64,000 nt of DNA from Rhodoplanes sp963724735. GTDB taxonomy: Bacteria; Pseudomonadota; Alphaproteobacteria; Rhizobiales; Xanthobacteraceae. This document shows, piece by piece, positions 27,501 through 36,396 of the stretch (positions within the stretch are counted from its first letter, which is position 1; the number at the start of each line of letters is the position of its first letter). The notes under the pieces were generated by a model. It saw only the letters and a list, made by a program, of their open reading frames with translations. It was not told the DNA's origin and did not search any database. The stretch covers positions 62,001 to 126,000 of the forward strand of contig CAVRVX010000019.1 in NCBI GenBank assembly GCA_963724735.1, given 5' to 3'. A program made the translations under genes and the position numbers.

Positions 27501-28388
27501 ATGGCGCGGCACATCCGTATTCCCGGACTGATCGACCTCGTGCTGGCGGATGATCCCGCCGATATCCGCGCGCTCGATGACAATCCGCGGATCGACCGCC
27601 GCTTCGTCGGGCGTGGCCCTTTCATCAACCGCATGATCGTCGCTCGCCTGCGCCGCTGGTTCCAGATCGGCGGGGCACTGATGCCTTCGTTTCTGCCGCG
27701 CGGCGACGGTGAGCGGGCCGAGCGCCAAAACGCGCTGACCGACCGCCTCTCGCCGACGAACGCGCGCCTGTGGAGCGAGGCGCAACTCGACCAGCTGGCT
27801 CGCTTTGTGCGCGGAGAAGGCGGCCGCGACGACGCTGCGGTCGTCGTCCAGGAAATCGTCGGACGCCTATTCTTTGCCGACTATGTCGCCGACCGCGCGA
27901 GCTGGGAGGCGGCGGAAAGGATCGACGAGCTGGCCGCCGGCATATCGCTGTCGCAGATCATTGCGCTGGTGAGCGGCCAAGCGCGCAAGGCGCGTAAGCT
28001 GCTCGTCGAGCGCGCCCGCAACGACCGTTGGGCCATGCACGGCACCGCGATCGGCGTGCATGGCATCGTGCATGCGCTGGAGCGCATGCGTGCGCTGCGG
28101 CCGACCCCGGAGGCGGCCGCGCTCGGCGACGACGCCGTGCTGGCGCGCTGCCTGCGGCCGCCCCGCCAGGCTCCACGCACGGTGGAGGCCCCGCTGTCGA
28201 GCCCGAGCGCCGGCGAATTGCAGCCGGGCGCGATGATCTTGTTGCGTCTGGAACGCGCCTGGCCGCCCGCTCCCGACGCGGAGATGATCTTCATGCGCGG
28301 CCACTGGAACGCATGCCCGGCGGCGGAATTTGTCGCCGCGCTGCTACTCGCCGTTTGGCGCCGTGCCGCTGAGGATGGCCGATCATGA
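27501..28388 (+). CDS. P450-like haem-thiolate protein (short, divergent)
   Basis: A 295-residue protein with no clear assignment. Its C-terminus FMRGHWNACPAAEF resembles a cytochrome P450 cysteine-ligand loop (candidate Cys272). It is preceded by a segment like the P450 K-helix to meander region (CLRPPRQAPR then ELQPGAMILLRLERA). The middle stretch ERQNALTDRLSP resembles the P450 C-helix area. It is about 100 residues shorter than a normal P450 and the loop has one additional residue, so haem binding is uncertain. It starts two bases after the dioxygenase stop and overlaps the next gene by four. Fungal oxylipin synthases fuse a peroxidase-type dioxygenase to a P450 hydroperoxide isomerase; a split version is my hypothesis. 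Confidence 0.5.
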   Translation: MARHIRIPGLIDLVLADDPADIRALDDNPRIDRRFVGRGPFINRMIVARLRRWFQIGGALMPSFLPRGDGERAERQNALTDRLSPTNARLWSEAQLDQLARFVRGEGGRDDAAVVVQEIVGRLFFADYVADRASWEAAERIDELAAGISLSQIIALVSGQARKARKLLVERARNDRWAMHGTAIGVHGIVHALERMRALRPTPEAAALGDDAVLARCLRPPRQAPRTVEAPLSSPSAGELQPGAMILLRLERAWPPAPDAEMIFMRGHWNACPAAEFVAALLLAVWRRAAEDGRS

Positions 28389-29734
28389 GCGACGACATCA
28401 TCTTCACGCCCCTGAGGTTCAGAAACCTGACGGTCAAGAACCGCATCTTTCGCTCGAGCATTTCGGGCCGCTTCGACAACGAGGACGGCTCGCTCACGCA
28501 AACGCGCATCAATTGGGAATGCAAGTTCGCCAAGGGCGGCATCGGCGCGATCATTTCCTCATACGTGCCGGTCTTGATGGAAGGCCGCATCATCGCGGGC
28601 TACGCCACCGTGCATCGCGATGAGTTCATACCGTCCTGGGCGAAACTGGGCGAGGCGGTCCACAGCTTCGATTGCAAATTCATCATGCAGCTGTCCCATT
28701 CGGGGCGGCAGATGGACATTCCGGGCGTGCACAATTACGTGCGCCCGGCGCTGTCATCCACCAGTCGCAAGGAATCCTTGCACGGCTTCCTGAGCCAGGC
28801 GATGACGCTCGGGGACATCGAGCACACCATCCGCGCGTTCGCGCGCGGCGCCTGGCGGGCGCGCGAAGCAGGGCTCGACGGCGTCGAGCTGCATGCCGCC
28901 AACGGATACCTGTTCACCCAATTTCTTAGCTCCGGCATCAACGACCGCACCGACGCGTATGGCGGCTCGCTCGCCAACCGCGCCCGTTTTCTGCTCGACG
29001 TCATCCAGGCGATCCGAAGCGAGGTCGGCCGCGACTTTCACCTGCAGGTCAAGATCAGCGCGGTCGACCACAACAATGTCGTGCCATGGGAAGGCAAGGG
29101 AAACACCCTCGCCGACAGCGTGCAGGTCGCGCGCTGGTGCGAGACGGCCGGCGCCGACGCGATCCACGTCTCGACCGGCAGCCTGTTTCCTCACCCGCTC
29201 AACCCGCCGGGCGACTTCGCGTTCGAGACCATCGCGGCGACTTACGACGCCATGATCTCGTCGGGCGTGGACACGTTGCGCAACTACTTCCTGTTCCGCT
29301 ACCCGGCGCTGCGACCGATCTTCCGCTGGCTGTGGTTCCGTATGAAGAAAGGCCGCCCGGTCGAAGGCGTCGCGCTCGAGGACGCGCGCGCCATCAAGGC
29401 GGCAGTCGGCGTCCCCGTGATTTCGACCGGCGGGTGGCAGGCTGCATCGCGCGTCCGCGCGGCGATCGAGGGCGGCGGCTGCGACGGCGTCGCCATCGCG
29501 CGCTCGCTGGTCGCCAATCCTGACCTTCCGCGCTTCTGGTCGCAGGGCCACGAGCAGCCGCCGCGACCTTGCACCTACTGCAACCGCTGTCTCCTCAACG
29601 CGCCGAAAAATCCCATGGGCTGCTACGAGCCGAAACGCTTCGCCGATCACGACGCCATGGTGGCGGAGCTGATGACGATCTACCGGACCCATCCGACCTT
29701 GCGCGTGCCCGAGCCGATGGAGGTGGTGCCGTGA
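28385..29734 (+). CDS. Old Yellow Enzyme-type ene reductase with Fe-S cysteine cluster
   Basis: A 449-residue FMN TIM-barrel oxidoreductase of the Old Yellow Enzyme family. The substrate-anchoring pair is His170/Asn173 (HAANGYLFTQF), followed by the family signature DRTDAYGGSLANR. Near the C-terminus, Cys396, Cys399, Cys402 and Cys413 form a CxxCxxC-x10-C motif like the [4Fe-4S] site of 2,4-dienoyl-CoA reductase. The FAD/NADH domain of those longer enzymes is absent, so an external electron donor is needed. Plausible reaction: reduction of an activated C=C bond, as plant OPR does to oxophytodienoate. It overlaps both neighbours (4 nt upstream, 1 nt downstream). Confidence 0.85.
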   Translation: MSDDIIFTPLRFRNLTVKNRIFRSSISGRFDNEDGSLTQTRINWECKFAKGGIGAIISSYVPVLMEGRIIAGYATVHRDEFIPSWAKLGEAVHSFDCKFIMQLSHSGRQMDIPGVHNYVRPALSSTSRKESLHGFLSQAMTLGDIEHTIRAFARGAWRAREAGLDGVELHAANGYLFTQFLSSGINDRTDAYGGSLANRARFLLDVIQAIRSEVGRDFHLQVKISAVDHNNVVPWEGKGNTLADSVQVARWCETAGADAIHVSTGSLFPHPLNPPGDFAFETIAATYDAMISSGVDTLRNYFLFRYPALRPIFRWLWFRMKKGRPVEGVALEDARAIKAAVGVPVISTGGWQAASRVRAAIEGGGCDGVAIARSLVANPDLPRFWSQGHEQPPRPCTYCNRCLLNAPKNPMGCYEPKRFADHDAMVAELMTIYRTHPTLRVPEPMEVVP

Positions 29735-31290
29735 TGCGCGAGCCGCCCGTCACCGCCGTTCAGCGCGCCCTGCACCGGCGCTGGCTGATCGCCACACCCT
29801 TGTGGCTGCTCTTCGCCGTCGTGCTGGTGATCGGCGTCGTCGCGAGCCTGTTCGGACTCGTCGTCCTGTGGCAGGTCGCGCAGAACCGCACGCCGCACTA
29901 CGCCGACATCGCCGAGCATTTTAAATACGCCTCGATCGGCGCCGAGCCGAATAGCGGCATCCCGCACCGCATCTGGCGAGCCCTGCCGCGGTTGTTTCCC
30001 GAACGGTTCGGCGGACGCGAGGATTATTCGGCCTTCGGCTTTCTCTACGAAACCGACGCGAGCGGATTGCAACGTGAGTTGCCGATCGGGATCGCCCGCC
30101 GAGTTTATCGTGGGGTCGACGTGGTGTGGTTCAACTGCGCCACCTGCCACACCGGCACCGTGCGGACGTCCGGCGACGCCGGCGCCCGCACCGTTGTGCT
30201 CGGCATGCCATCCAACAATCTGGACCTGTACGGCTTCATTCGTTTCCTGCTCGATGCCGGCGCCGACGAGCGTCTGTCCGCTGACAAGCTGATTCCGGCG
30301 ATCAATGCTACAGGTCCCCGCCTCGGCCCGCTCGAAACCGTCCTGTATCGTTGGTACGTGATCCCGCTGCTGCGCGAAGGTCTGGTGACTCGTCGTTCGC
30401 GCCTTCTGCCGCTGCTGGCCGAGCAGCCGCCGTGGGGGCCAGGACGCGTCGACACATTCAACCCCTACAAGCTCATTCTGGCGAACATGCCGCTCGCCTC
30501 GCTCACGCCGCAGGAGCGGATCGGCACCGCGGATTTTCCGGCGATCTTCCACCAGCGGCCGCGCGAGGGCATGCATCTCCACTGGGACGGCAACACCACT
30601 TCCCTCGAAGAGCGCAATCTGTCGGCTGCGCTCGGCGCCGGCGTGACGCCAAAGACCGTCGATCATGCATCGATCGAACGAACGGCCGCTTGGCTGCTCG
30701 ATCTGCGGCCGCCGCCGAGCCCGGCGCGCCCCGACCCCGGCGCAGTGGCGCGCGGGCGGACCGTCTACATGCGGGTCTGCGCCGCTTGCCACGGCTACCA
30801 GGGCGAACAGAGCTATGTTTTCAACGGCGTCGACCTCGGCCAGGTCGATCCCAACAGCCGGCTCGGAACGGATCCGCACCGGCTCGACTCCTACACCGAA
30901 CGCTTTCGCGCTTATCAGCTCGCCGAGTTCTTCAAGGGCACACCTTACCAGTTCCGCCGGTTCGAGAAGACCGACGGCTATGCCAACCTGCCGCTCGACG
31001 GGCTATGGCTGCGCGCGCCCTATTTGCATAACGGCGCGGCGCCGACCCTCGCCGACTTGCTCGAGCCGCCGGAGCGACGCCCGCAGACCTTTCTGCGCGG
31101 CGGCGATGTTCTCGATACGGCGCGCGGCGGTTTCCTCGCGCCTCCGTGCGACCCATCTGCGCCGCAGCCGCCAGGGCGAATCTGCTTTGACACGCGCCTG
31201 CCCGGCAACGGCAATGGCGGCCACCTCTACGGCGCCGATCTTCCTTCCGCGGAGAAGTCCGACCTCTTGGCCTATCTCCTGACGTTCTGA
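29734..31290 (+). CDS. RoxA-like di-haem cytochrome c, membrane-anchored
   Basis: A 518-residue protein starting at the ATG that overlaps the previous stop (TGATG). One N-terminal membrane helix (about residues 18-46) would anchor it with the rest in the periplasm. Two haem-c sites are present: C135-A-T-C-H139 and C349-A-A-C-H353. The C-terminal PLDGLWLRAPYLHNGAAPTL segment is typical of the RoxA/RoxB rubber-oxygenase and related di-haem family. Those enzymes either cleave isoprenoid double bonds with O2 or act as peroxidases or electron carriers. Here it may oxidise or reduce an unsaturated lipid product, or carry electrons for the operon. Activity is not predictable from motifs alone. Confidence 0.85.
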   Translation: MREPPVTAVQRALHRRWLIATPLWLLFAVVLVIGVVASLFGLVVLWQVAQNRTPHYADIAEHFKYASIGAEPNSGIPHRIWRALPRLFPERFGGREDYSAFGFLYETDASGLQRELPIGIARRVYRGVDVVWFNCATCHTGTVRTSGDAGARTVVLGMPSNNLDLYGFIRFLLDAGADERLSADKLIPAINATGPRLGPLETVLYRWYVIPLLREGLVTRRSRLLPLLAEQPPWGPGRVDTFNPYKLILANMPLASLTPQERIGTADFPAIFHQRPREGMHLHWDGNTTSLEERNLSAALGAGVTPKTVDHASIERTAAWLLDLRPPPSPARPDPGAVARGRTVYMRVCAACHGYQGEQSYVFNGVDLGQVDPNSRLGTDPHRLDSYTERFRAYQLAEFFKGTPYQFRRFEKTDGYANLPLDGLWLRAPYLHNGAAPTLADLLEPPERRPQTFLRGGDVLDTARGGFLAPPCDPSAPQPPGRICFDTRLPGNGNGGHLYGADLPSAEKSDLLAYLLTF

Positions 31291-31303
31291 ACGAGGGCGA
31301 ACC

Positions 31304-31732
31304 ATGACACTTGCGCAGATGCAGACACGGTCCTGGACCGAGGCAGAGGCGGCGAGCCGCCTCCGCACTTACCGACTCCTGTTCCTGATCAGCATTCTCG
31401 GAAATCTAGTCGTGTGCCTCTGGTGCCTGTTCGACCCGGTCGGGTTCGCGCACGCAGTGTTCCAGCCCGATCCGTTTCCGGAGGCATGGCCCCGGGTGTG
31501 GGGCGCAACCTTGCTCGGCCTGCATCTCGTCTATGTGCCGGGCCTGCTTAACCCCTTATTCTACCGGTGGCCAAACTGGTCGAGCATCGTCATCAAATTC
31601 TTCATGACCATCGTATTCCTGTCGTCGGGCCGGTTCTTTCTCCCGTTTGCGGTGTGGGACTTCACGTTCGGCGTGATCCTGCTGATCGCCTACTACCGCC
31701 TGATGGCGGCGGACCTCGCGCGCCGCCCATAA
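31304..31732 (+). CDS. Small four-helix membrane protein of the dioxygenase operon
   Basis: A 142-residue protein with four hydrophobic helices (about 24-42, 66-82, 93-110 and 114-132) and a hydrophilic N-terminus. No known domain is recognised. It starts 13 bases after the cytochrome stop, preceded by GAGGGCGA as a weak ribosome-binding site, and closes the operon. Co-location with a membrane-anchored cytochrome suggests a membrane partner or quinone-linked electron conduit, but no ligand residues prove this. Confidence 0.7.
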   Translation: MTLAQMQTRSWTEAEAASRLRTYRLLFLISILGNLVVCLWCLFDPVGFAHAVFQPDPFPEAWPRVWGATLLGLHLVYVPGLLNPLFYRWPNWSSIVIKFFMTIVFLSSGRFFLPFAVWDFTFGVILLIAYYRLMAADLARRP

Positions 31733-32457
31733 GAGCTTCCGGCGACACGGACCGTGGACCGAGAAATGCCGCTCGTGATCCACGCGATCCGAGAGGTCGT
31801 TGAGGCTGCTCGTAGCGGGACCCGCAGCCACCGCGTTGACGGCTTGGGCTGCCGGATATCATGTCCAGTTGATACTCGCGATAGGCAACCCGCCAGTCAC
31901 GGGCAGCGACGATCGCCTGCGCGCGCCTTTATTCACGACAGGGCCTGCAGCAGACCGCCGTCAATCGTCAGCGATCAGGGTGTCGAGAATTCTCCTTGTC
32001 TCGTCACAGCCCTCTGCACCGAAAACGCAATGCTTGGATCCACGCTTCGTTAGCGGCTGCGCCAAGGGCCAGTCATTCCCCCCCCCCGCCTCCGTTCGAT
32101 CTCCCAAAAATCAATACGCCGAGTTCGGACGGAGCCGATCCAGGGTCCGTAAGACTAGCCCGATCGGGCTCTGCTTTATCTCGGACATCAGCGGGTATCG
32201 GTCGTCATACCGGCATCGCGTGACGATGATCATCCGCGGCTGCGATCACGCAAAACTCGTTCCTTCGTCGATAATCCCTTCCCAGCCGCGGCCTGATGCG
32301 CCATGCTTCCGATCGGAGGGGTCAGCATGTTGTTGCAAGTTGCGGTAGATCAGCTTCGAAACCGTTCCCGGCGAGCCGATACTTGGGCGATGTCTCCTCC
32401 GCCCGTGGTGCGCCAACGAGCGGTCGTCGATGCACAGATGACAGATGACGAGGAGCC
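31733..32457. other. Gene-free spacer before glgP
   Basis: In this 725-base stretch I see no reading frame with a coding pattern, no tRNA and no clear repeat. A run of ten C bases lies near 32079-32089. Short frames on both strands have no start context or recognisable similarity. The glycogen phosphorylase promoter probably lies in the last 200 bases but no consensus is clear. Confidence 0.5.
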
Positions 32458-34977
32458 ATGACCAGGATGATTGAGGCTGCTGCCGGCACCGGGGTTTCGC
32501 CTATCATCGGCCAGGACGTCAGGACCGGCCTGGATCCGGAAAGTTTGCGCCGTGCCGTTTGCGACTACCTTTACTTCTTCCAGGGACGGCATCCCGCCAC
32601 CGCCTCGCGCAATGATTATTATTTGGCGACCGCCTACGCGGTGCGCGATCGGCTGTTCCAGCGCGGCGTGCGATCACTTGATCTTCTGTTCCAGCACCGG
32701 CAGGCGAGGGTCGTCGCCTATCTCTCAGCCGAGTTCCTGATCGGCCCGCAGCTTGCGGCCAATCTCATCAATCTCGGCATCTATGACGACATGCAGAAGG
32801 CGCTGGCGGACATCGGTGTTCGTCTCGACGAGTTGATTGAACATGAAGAGGAGCCGGGTCTTGGCAATGGCGGCCTCGGGCGGCTCGCTGCATGCTACCT
32901 CGACTCGCTCGCCACCCTGGAAGTGCCCGCGCTCGGTTACGGCGTCCGTTACGAGTTCGGCATTTTCGATCAGGCGATCCGCGACGGCTGGCAGGTCGAG
33001 CGCACGGACAAATGGCTGCACCTCGGATATCCTTGGGAGGTTGCCCGGCCGGAGCGGGCCGTCGAGGTCCAATTCGGGGGATACACGGAACACTACATCG
33101 ATGAACGCGGCCGCCTGCGTGTGCGGTGGCATCCGGCCGAAGTAGTCCGTGGAGTTCCGCACGACACGCCCATCCTGGGCTATCGCGTCGACACCTGTAA
33201 CCTGCTCCGGTTGTGGCGCGCACAAGCGGTCGAGACGTTCGACTTCGCCGCCTTCAATGTCGGCAACTACCATGAAGCTGTGGAGCAGAAGGTTACGTCG
33301 GAAACAATCAGCAAGGTCCTGTACCCGAACGACGTGTCGCCGCAAGGCAAGATGCTCCGACTCAAGCAGCAATACTTCTTCGTATCATGCGCGATACAGG
33401 ACATGATGCGCAGTCATCTGCGCTATGGCGCGACGCCAGAGACGTTCCATTTGCGCTGGGCTGCCCAGCTGAACGACACCCATCCGGCCGTCGCCATCGC
33501 CGAGCTGATGCGCCTCCTCCTCGATGATCACGGTCTCGATTGGGACACCGCGTGGGAGGTGACGCAACAGACCATGGCGTACACCAATCACACGCTGTTG
33601 CCGGAAGCGCTGGAAACCTGGTCGGTCGGGCTGTTCGGATCGCTATTGCCGCGCCATTTGGAGATCATTTTCGAGATCAACCGCCGCCTTCTCGATGACG
33701 TACGCCATCGTTATCCTGCAGACGCCGATCGTGTCGCGCGCATGTCGTTGATCGATGAGCACGGCGGCCGCCTTGTGCGAATGGCCAATCTCGCCTGCGC
33801 CGGAAGCCATGCCATCAATGGGGTCGCCGAGCTCCATACCGAGCTCTTGAAGCATCAGGTTCTGCCGGATTGGGTCGAGATGCATCCTGAACAATTCGTC
33901 AACGTAACGAACGGGGTGACGCCGCGCCGCTTCCTGGTGTTGAGCAATCCCGGCCTCAGCCGTCTGATCACCGAAAAGATAGGCGACGCTTGGCCGACCG
34001 ATCTCGACGCGCTGCGCGGATTGGAAGTATTTGCGCAGGATCCGGATTTCCGTCAGCGTTGGCGCGACGTGAAAAGACACAACAAGCTTCGCTTATCCAA
34101 AATCATCAGGGATCTCACGGGGATCGCGGTCGATCCGCATTCCATGTTCGATATCCAGGTCAAGCGCATCCATGAGTACAAGCGACAACACCTGAATGTC
34201 CTCCACATCCTGACCCTTTACCGGCGGCTGAAGGCTGACCCCGGTCTCGACGTCGTTCCGCGCACGTTCATCTTTGGGGGGAAAGCCGCGCCGGGCTACT
34301 ACGCGGCCAAGTTGATCATCAAACTGGTGAACTCGGTCGCCGAGGTGGTCAACGCCGATCCGGCCGTGCGCGATCGATTGAAGGTCGTTTTTTTCCCCGA
34401 CTTCAACGTCACCGCTGGTCAGTGGATTTATCCCGCCGCCGATCTCTCTGAGCAGATATCGACCGCTGGAAAGGAGGCGAGCGGCACCGGCAATATGAAG
34501 TTCTCGCTCAACGGCGCCTTGACGATCGGCACGTTAGACGGCGCGAATATCGAAATTCGCCAAGAGGTTGGAGCGGAGAATTTCTTTCTGTTCGGGCTTA
34601 CCGCTGAAGAAGTCAGCGCATTGCGAACGAATGGCTACAACCCGCACGCCATATACGAACAAAACGCGGAACTGCGCGGCGTTCTCGACCTCATCGGGTC
34701 GGGCGCGCTGTCGCGCGGCGATCCCAACCTGTTCCGTCCGCTTGTCGACGGCCTGCTCTGGCACGACCCTTTCATGCTGTTGGCGGACTACCAGTCCTAT
34801 GTCGATTGCCAGGATCAAGTCAGTGCGCTCTGGCGTACGCCGGATTCCTGGACGGGCAAATCGATTCTCAACGTCGCGCGTATGGGCAAGTTCTCGTCCG
34901 ATCGCTCCATTCGCGACTACTGCGACCAGGTCTGGCACGTCAAGCCTATCGGGTCAGTGCGCGAAATCTCGTCATGA
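32458..34977 (+). CDS. glgP: Glycogen/starch phosphorylase
   Basis: An 839-residue GT35 phosphorylase, full length, releasing glucose-1-phosphate from alpha-1,4-glucan. The PLP-lysine region EASGTGNMKFSLNGA is intact, as is the preceding PDFNVTAGQWIYPAADLSEQ. The N-terminal GNGGLGRLAACYLDSLATL motif is standard. The start MTRMIEAAAGTG is preceded by GAGGAGCC. Its last codons overlap the start of a phosphofructokinase gene (ATGA), implying coupled expression for glycogen breakdown into glycolysis. Confidence 0.96.
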   Translation: MTRMIEAAAGTGVSPIIGQDVRTGLDPESLRRAVCDYLYFFQGRHPATASRNDYYLATAYAVRDRLFQRGVRSLDLLFQHRQARVVAYLSAEFLIGPQLAANLINLGIYDDMQKALADIGVRLDELIEHEEEPGLGNGGLGRLAACYLDSLATLEVPALGYGVRYEFGIFDQAIRDGWQVERTDKWLHLGYPWEVARPERAVEVQFGGYTEHYIDERGRLRVRWHPAEVVRGVPHDTPILGYRVDTCNLLRLWRAQAVETFDFAAFNVGNYHEAVEQKVTSETISKVLYPNDVSPQGKMLRLKQQYFFVSCAIQDMMRSHLRYGATPETFHLRWAAQLNDTHPAVAIAELMRLLLDDHGLDWDTAWEVTQQTMAYTNHTLLPEALETWSVGLFGSLLPRHLEIIFEINRRLLDDVRHRYPADADRVARMSLIDEHGGRLVRMANLACAGSHAINGVAELHTELLKHQVLPDWVEMHPEQFVNVTNGVTPRRFLVLSNPGLSRLITEKIGDAWPTDLDALRGLEVFAQDPDFRQRWRDVKRHNKLRLSKIIRDLTGIAVDPHSMFDIQVKRIHEYKRQHLNVLHILTLYRRLKADPGLDVVPRTFIFGGKAAPGYYAAKLIIKLVNSVAEVVNADPAVRDRLKVVFFPDFNVTAGQWIYPAADLSEQISTAGKEASGTGNMKFSLNGALTIGTLDGANIEIRQEVGAENFFLFGLTAEEVSALRTNGYNPHAIYEQNAELRGVLDLIGSGALSRGDPNLFRPLVDGLLWHDPFMLLADYQSYVDCQDQVSALWRTPDSWTGKSILNVARMGKFSSDRSIRDYCDQVWHVKPIGSVREISS

Positions 34978-36236
34978 GCGTCACGACACTCGGGGATTGC
35001 CGCGTACGCTCTGCTCGCGGCCGGTTCGTCGGCGATGATGAACGGATTCCCGAAATCATTCGCCGGCGGCCGGGCCGTTTGATCGACGAGGGGCACCTCT
35101 TCGAACTGGCAGGACCGCGGGAGAACCTTTATTTCGATCCGCGCCGGTCACGCGCGGGCATCGTGACCTGCGGCGGTCTCTGCCCCGGCCTAAACAATGT
35201 CGTACGCTCGCTGTTCCGCGAACTGCATGACGGCTACGAAGTGCCGGAGGTGCTTGGCTTTCGCATGGGGTACCAGGGTCTCGATCCGAACCGCGCGGTC
35301 GAGCCCTTCGTCCTGACTCACACGATGGTGGACGAAATACACAAACACGGGGGTACCCTGCTCGGCACCTCCCGTGGCGCGGTGAATATCGACGCCGCGG
35401 TCGAGAATCTCATCCAGCGCAAGGTGGACATGCTCTTTTGCATCGGCGGGGACGGTACTCAGCGCGGCGCATATGCGCTCTACGAGGCCTGCCGCAAGCG
35501 TGGTCACCCGCTCTCGGTGGTCGGCATTCCCAAAACCATCGACAATGACGTGCGCCACGTGACGCGCACCTTCGGCTATCTCACGGCGCTTGAGGAATCG
35601 TGCCGCGTCATCGAGGCCGCCCACACTGAAGCGCGGAGCGTCTATAACGGCGTTGCTCTCGTCAAGTTGATGGGGCGCCACGCCGGGTTCATCGCCGCCG
35701 GCGCCACCATTGCGAACCAGGACGTGAATTTTGCGCTGATCCCGGAAGTGCCATTTGCTCTCAATGGGCCCGGCGGATTCCTGGCGGCCTTAAAAAGACG
35801 GATTCTGGAGCGCGCCCATGCGGTCGTCGTCGTGGCGGAAGGTGCTGGCCAAGACCTTTTCCCGGATCAACCGCAAAGGAGAGACGCTTCCGGCAACATC
35901 AAGCTGCACGATATCGGTCTGTTTTTGGCGAAAGCGATTGAGGCCTTTTTTGCGGAAGAGCGCATCCCGATGACGCTACGCTATTTTGATCCGGGCTATC
36001 AAATTCGCAGCAGGCCGGCGAATTGCGAGGACGCCGTTCTGTGCGATCAGTTCGCCCGCAAGGCGGTGCACGCCGCGATGGCCGGTAAGACGGGACTGGT
36101 GATCGGCCTCCTCCATAACGTTTTCATTCATGTGCCGACCGACTTGATCGTTTCTTGCGTCAAGCAGCTCGAGCCCGAAGGCCCGATCTGGCAGGCTGCG
36201 CTCGCGACCACACGACAGCCGGCTCGATTTGCGTAA
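34974..36236 (+). CDS. 6-phosphofructokinase, plant-like (ATP-type) clade
   Basis: A 420-residue phosphofructokinase starting at the ATG that overlaps the glgP stop (MSVTTLGDCRVR). Substrate motifs are GGDGTQ (158-163) and PKTIDND (186-192). Gly after the GGD supports ATP rather than pyrophosphate, while Lys in PKTIDND occurs in plant-type ATP enzymes as well as in PPi enzymes, so the donor is not certain. The reaction is fructose-6-phosphate to fructose-1,6-bisphosphate. Most Rhizobiales rely on the Entner-Doudoroff route and lack this enzyme, making the coupled glgP-pfk pair notable. Confidence 0.88.
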   Translation: MSVTTLGDCRVRSARGRFVGDDERIPEIIRRRPGRLIDEGHLFELAGPRENLYFDPRRSRAGIVTCGGLCPGLNNVVRSLFRELHDGYEVPEVLGFRMGYQGLDPNRAVEPFVLTHTMVDEIHKHGGTLLGTSRGAVNIDAAVENLIQRKVDMLFCIGGDGTQRGAYALYEACRKRGHPLSVVGIPKTIDNDVRHVTRTFGYLTALEESCRVIEAAHTEARSVYNGVALVKLMGRHAGFIAAGATIANQDVNFALIPEVPFALNGPGGFLAALKRRILERAHAVVVVAEGAGQDLFPDQPQRRDASGNIKLHDIGLFLAKAIEAFFAEERIPMTLRYFDPGYQIRSRPANCEDAVLCDQFARKAVHAAMAGKTGLVIGLLHNVFIHVPTDLIVSCVKQLEPEGPIWQAALATTRQPARFA

Positions 36237-36396
36237 ACTCAATGAATTACGGGCCGGCGCGCATACGCTAACCGGGCGTGAGCCCCCGAAGGGCTGGAAC
36301 AATCAGCTTGCATGGCGAAGCGGTCGCTCTTCTATGCCGGCGCTCGCGCCGGCGGTTTGGCGCTCGGGGGCCCCTCGATCGATATGCAATTCAGGT

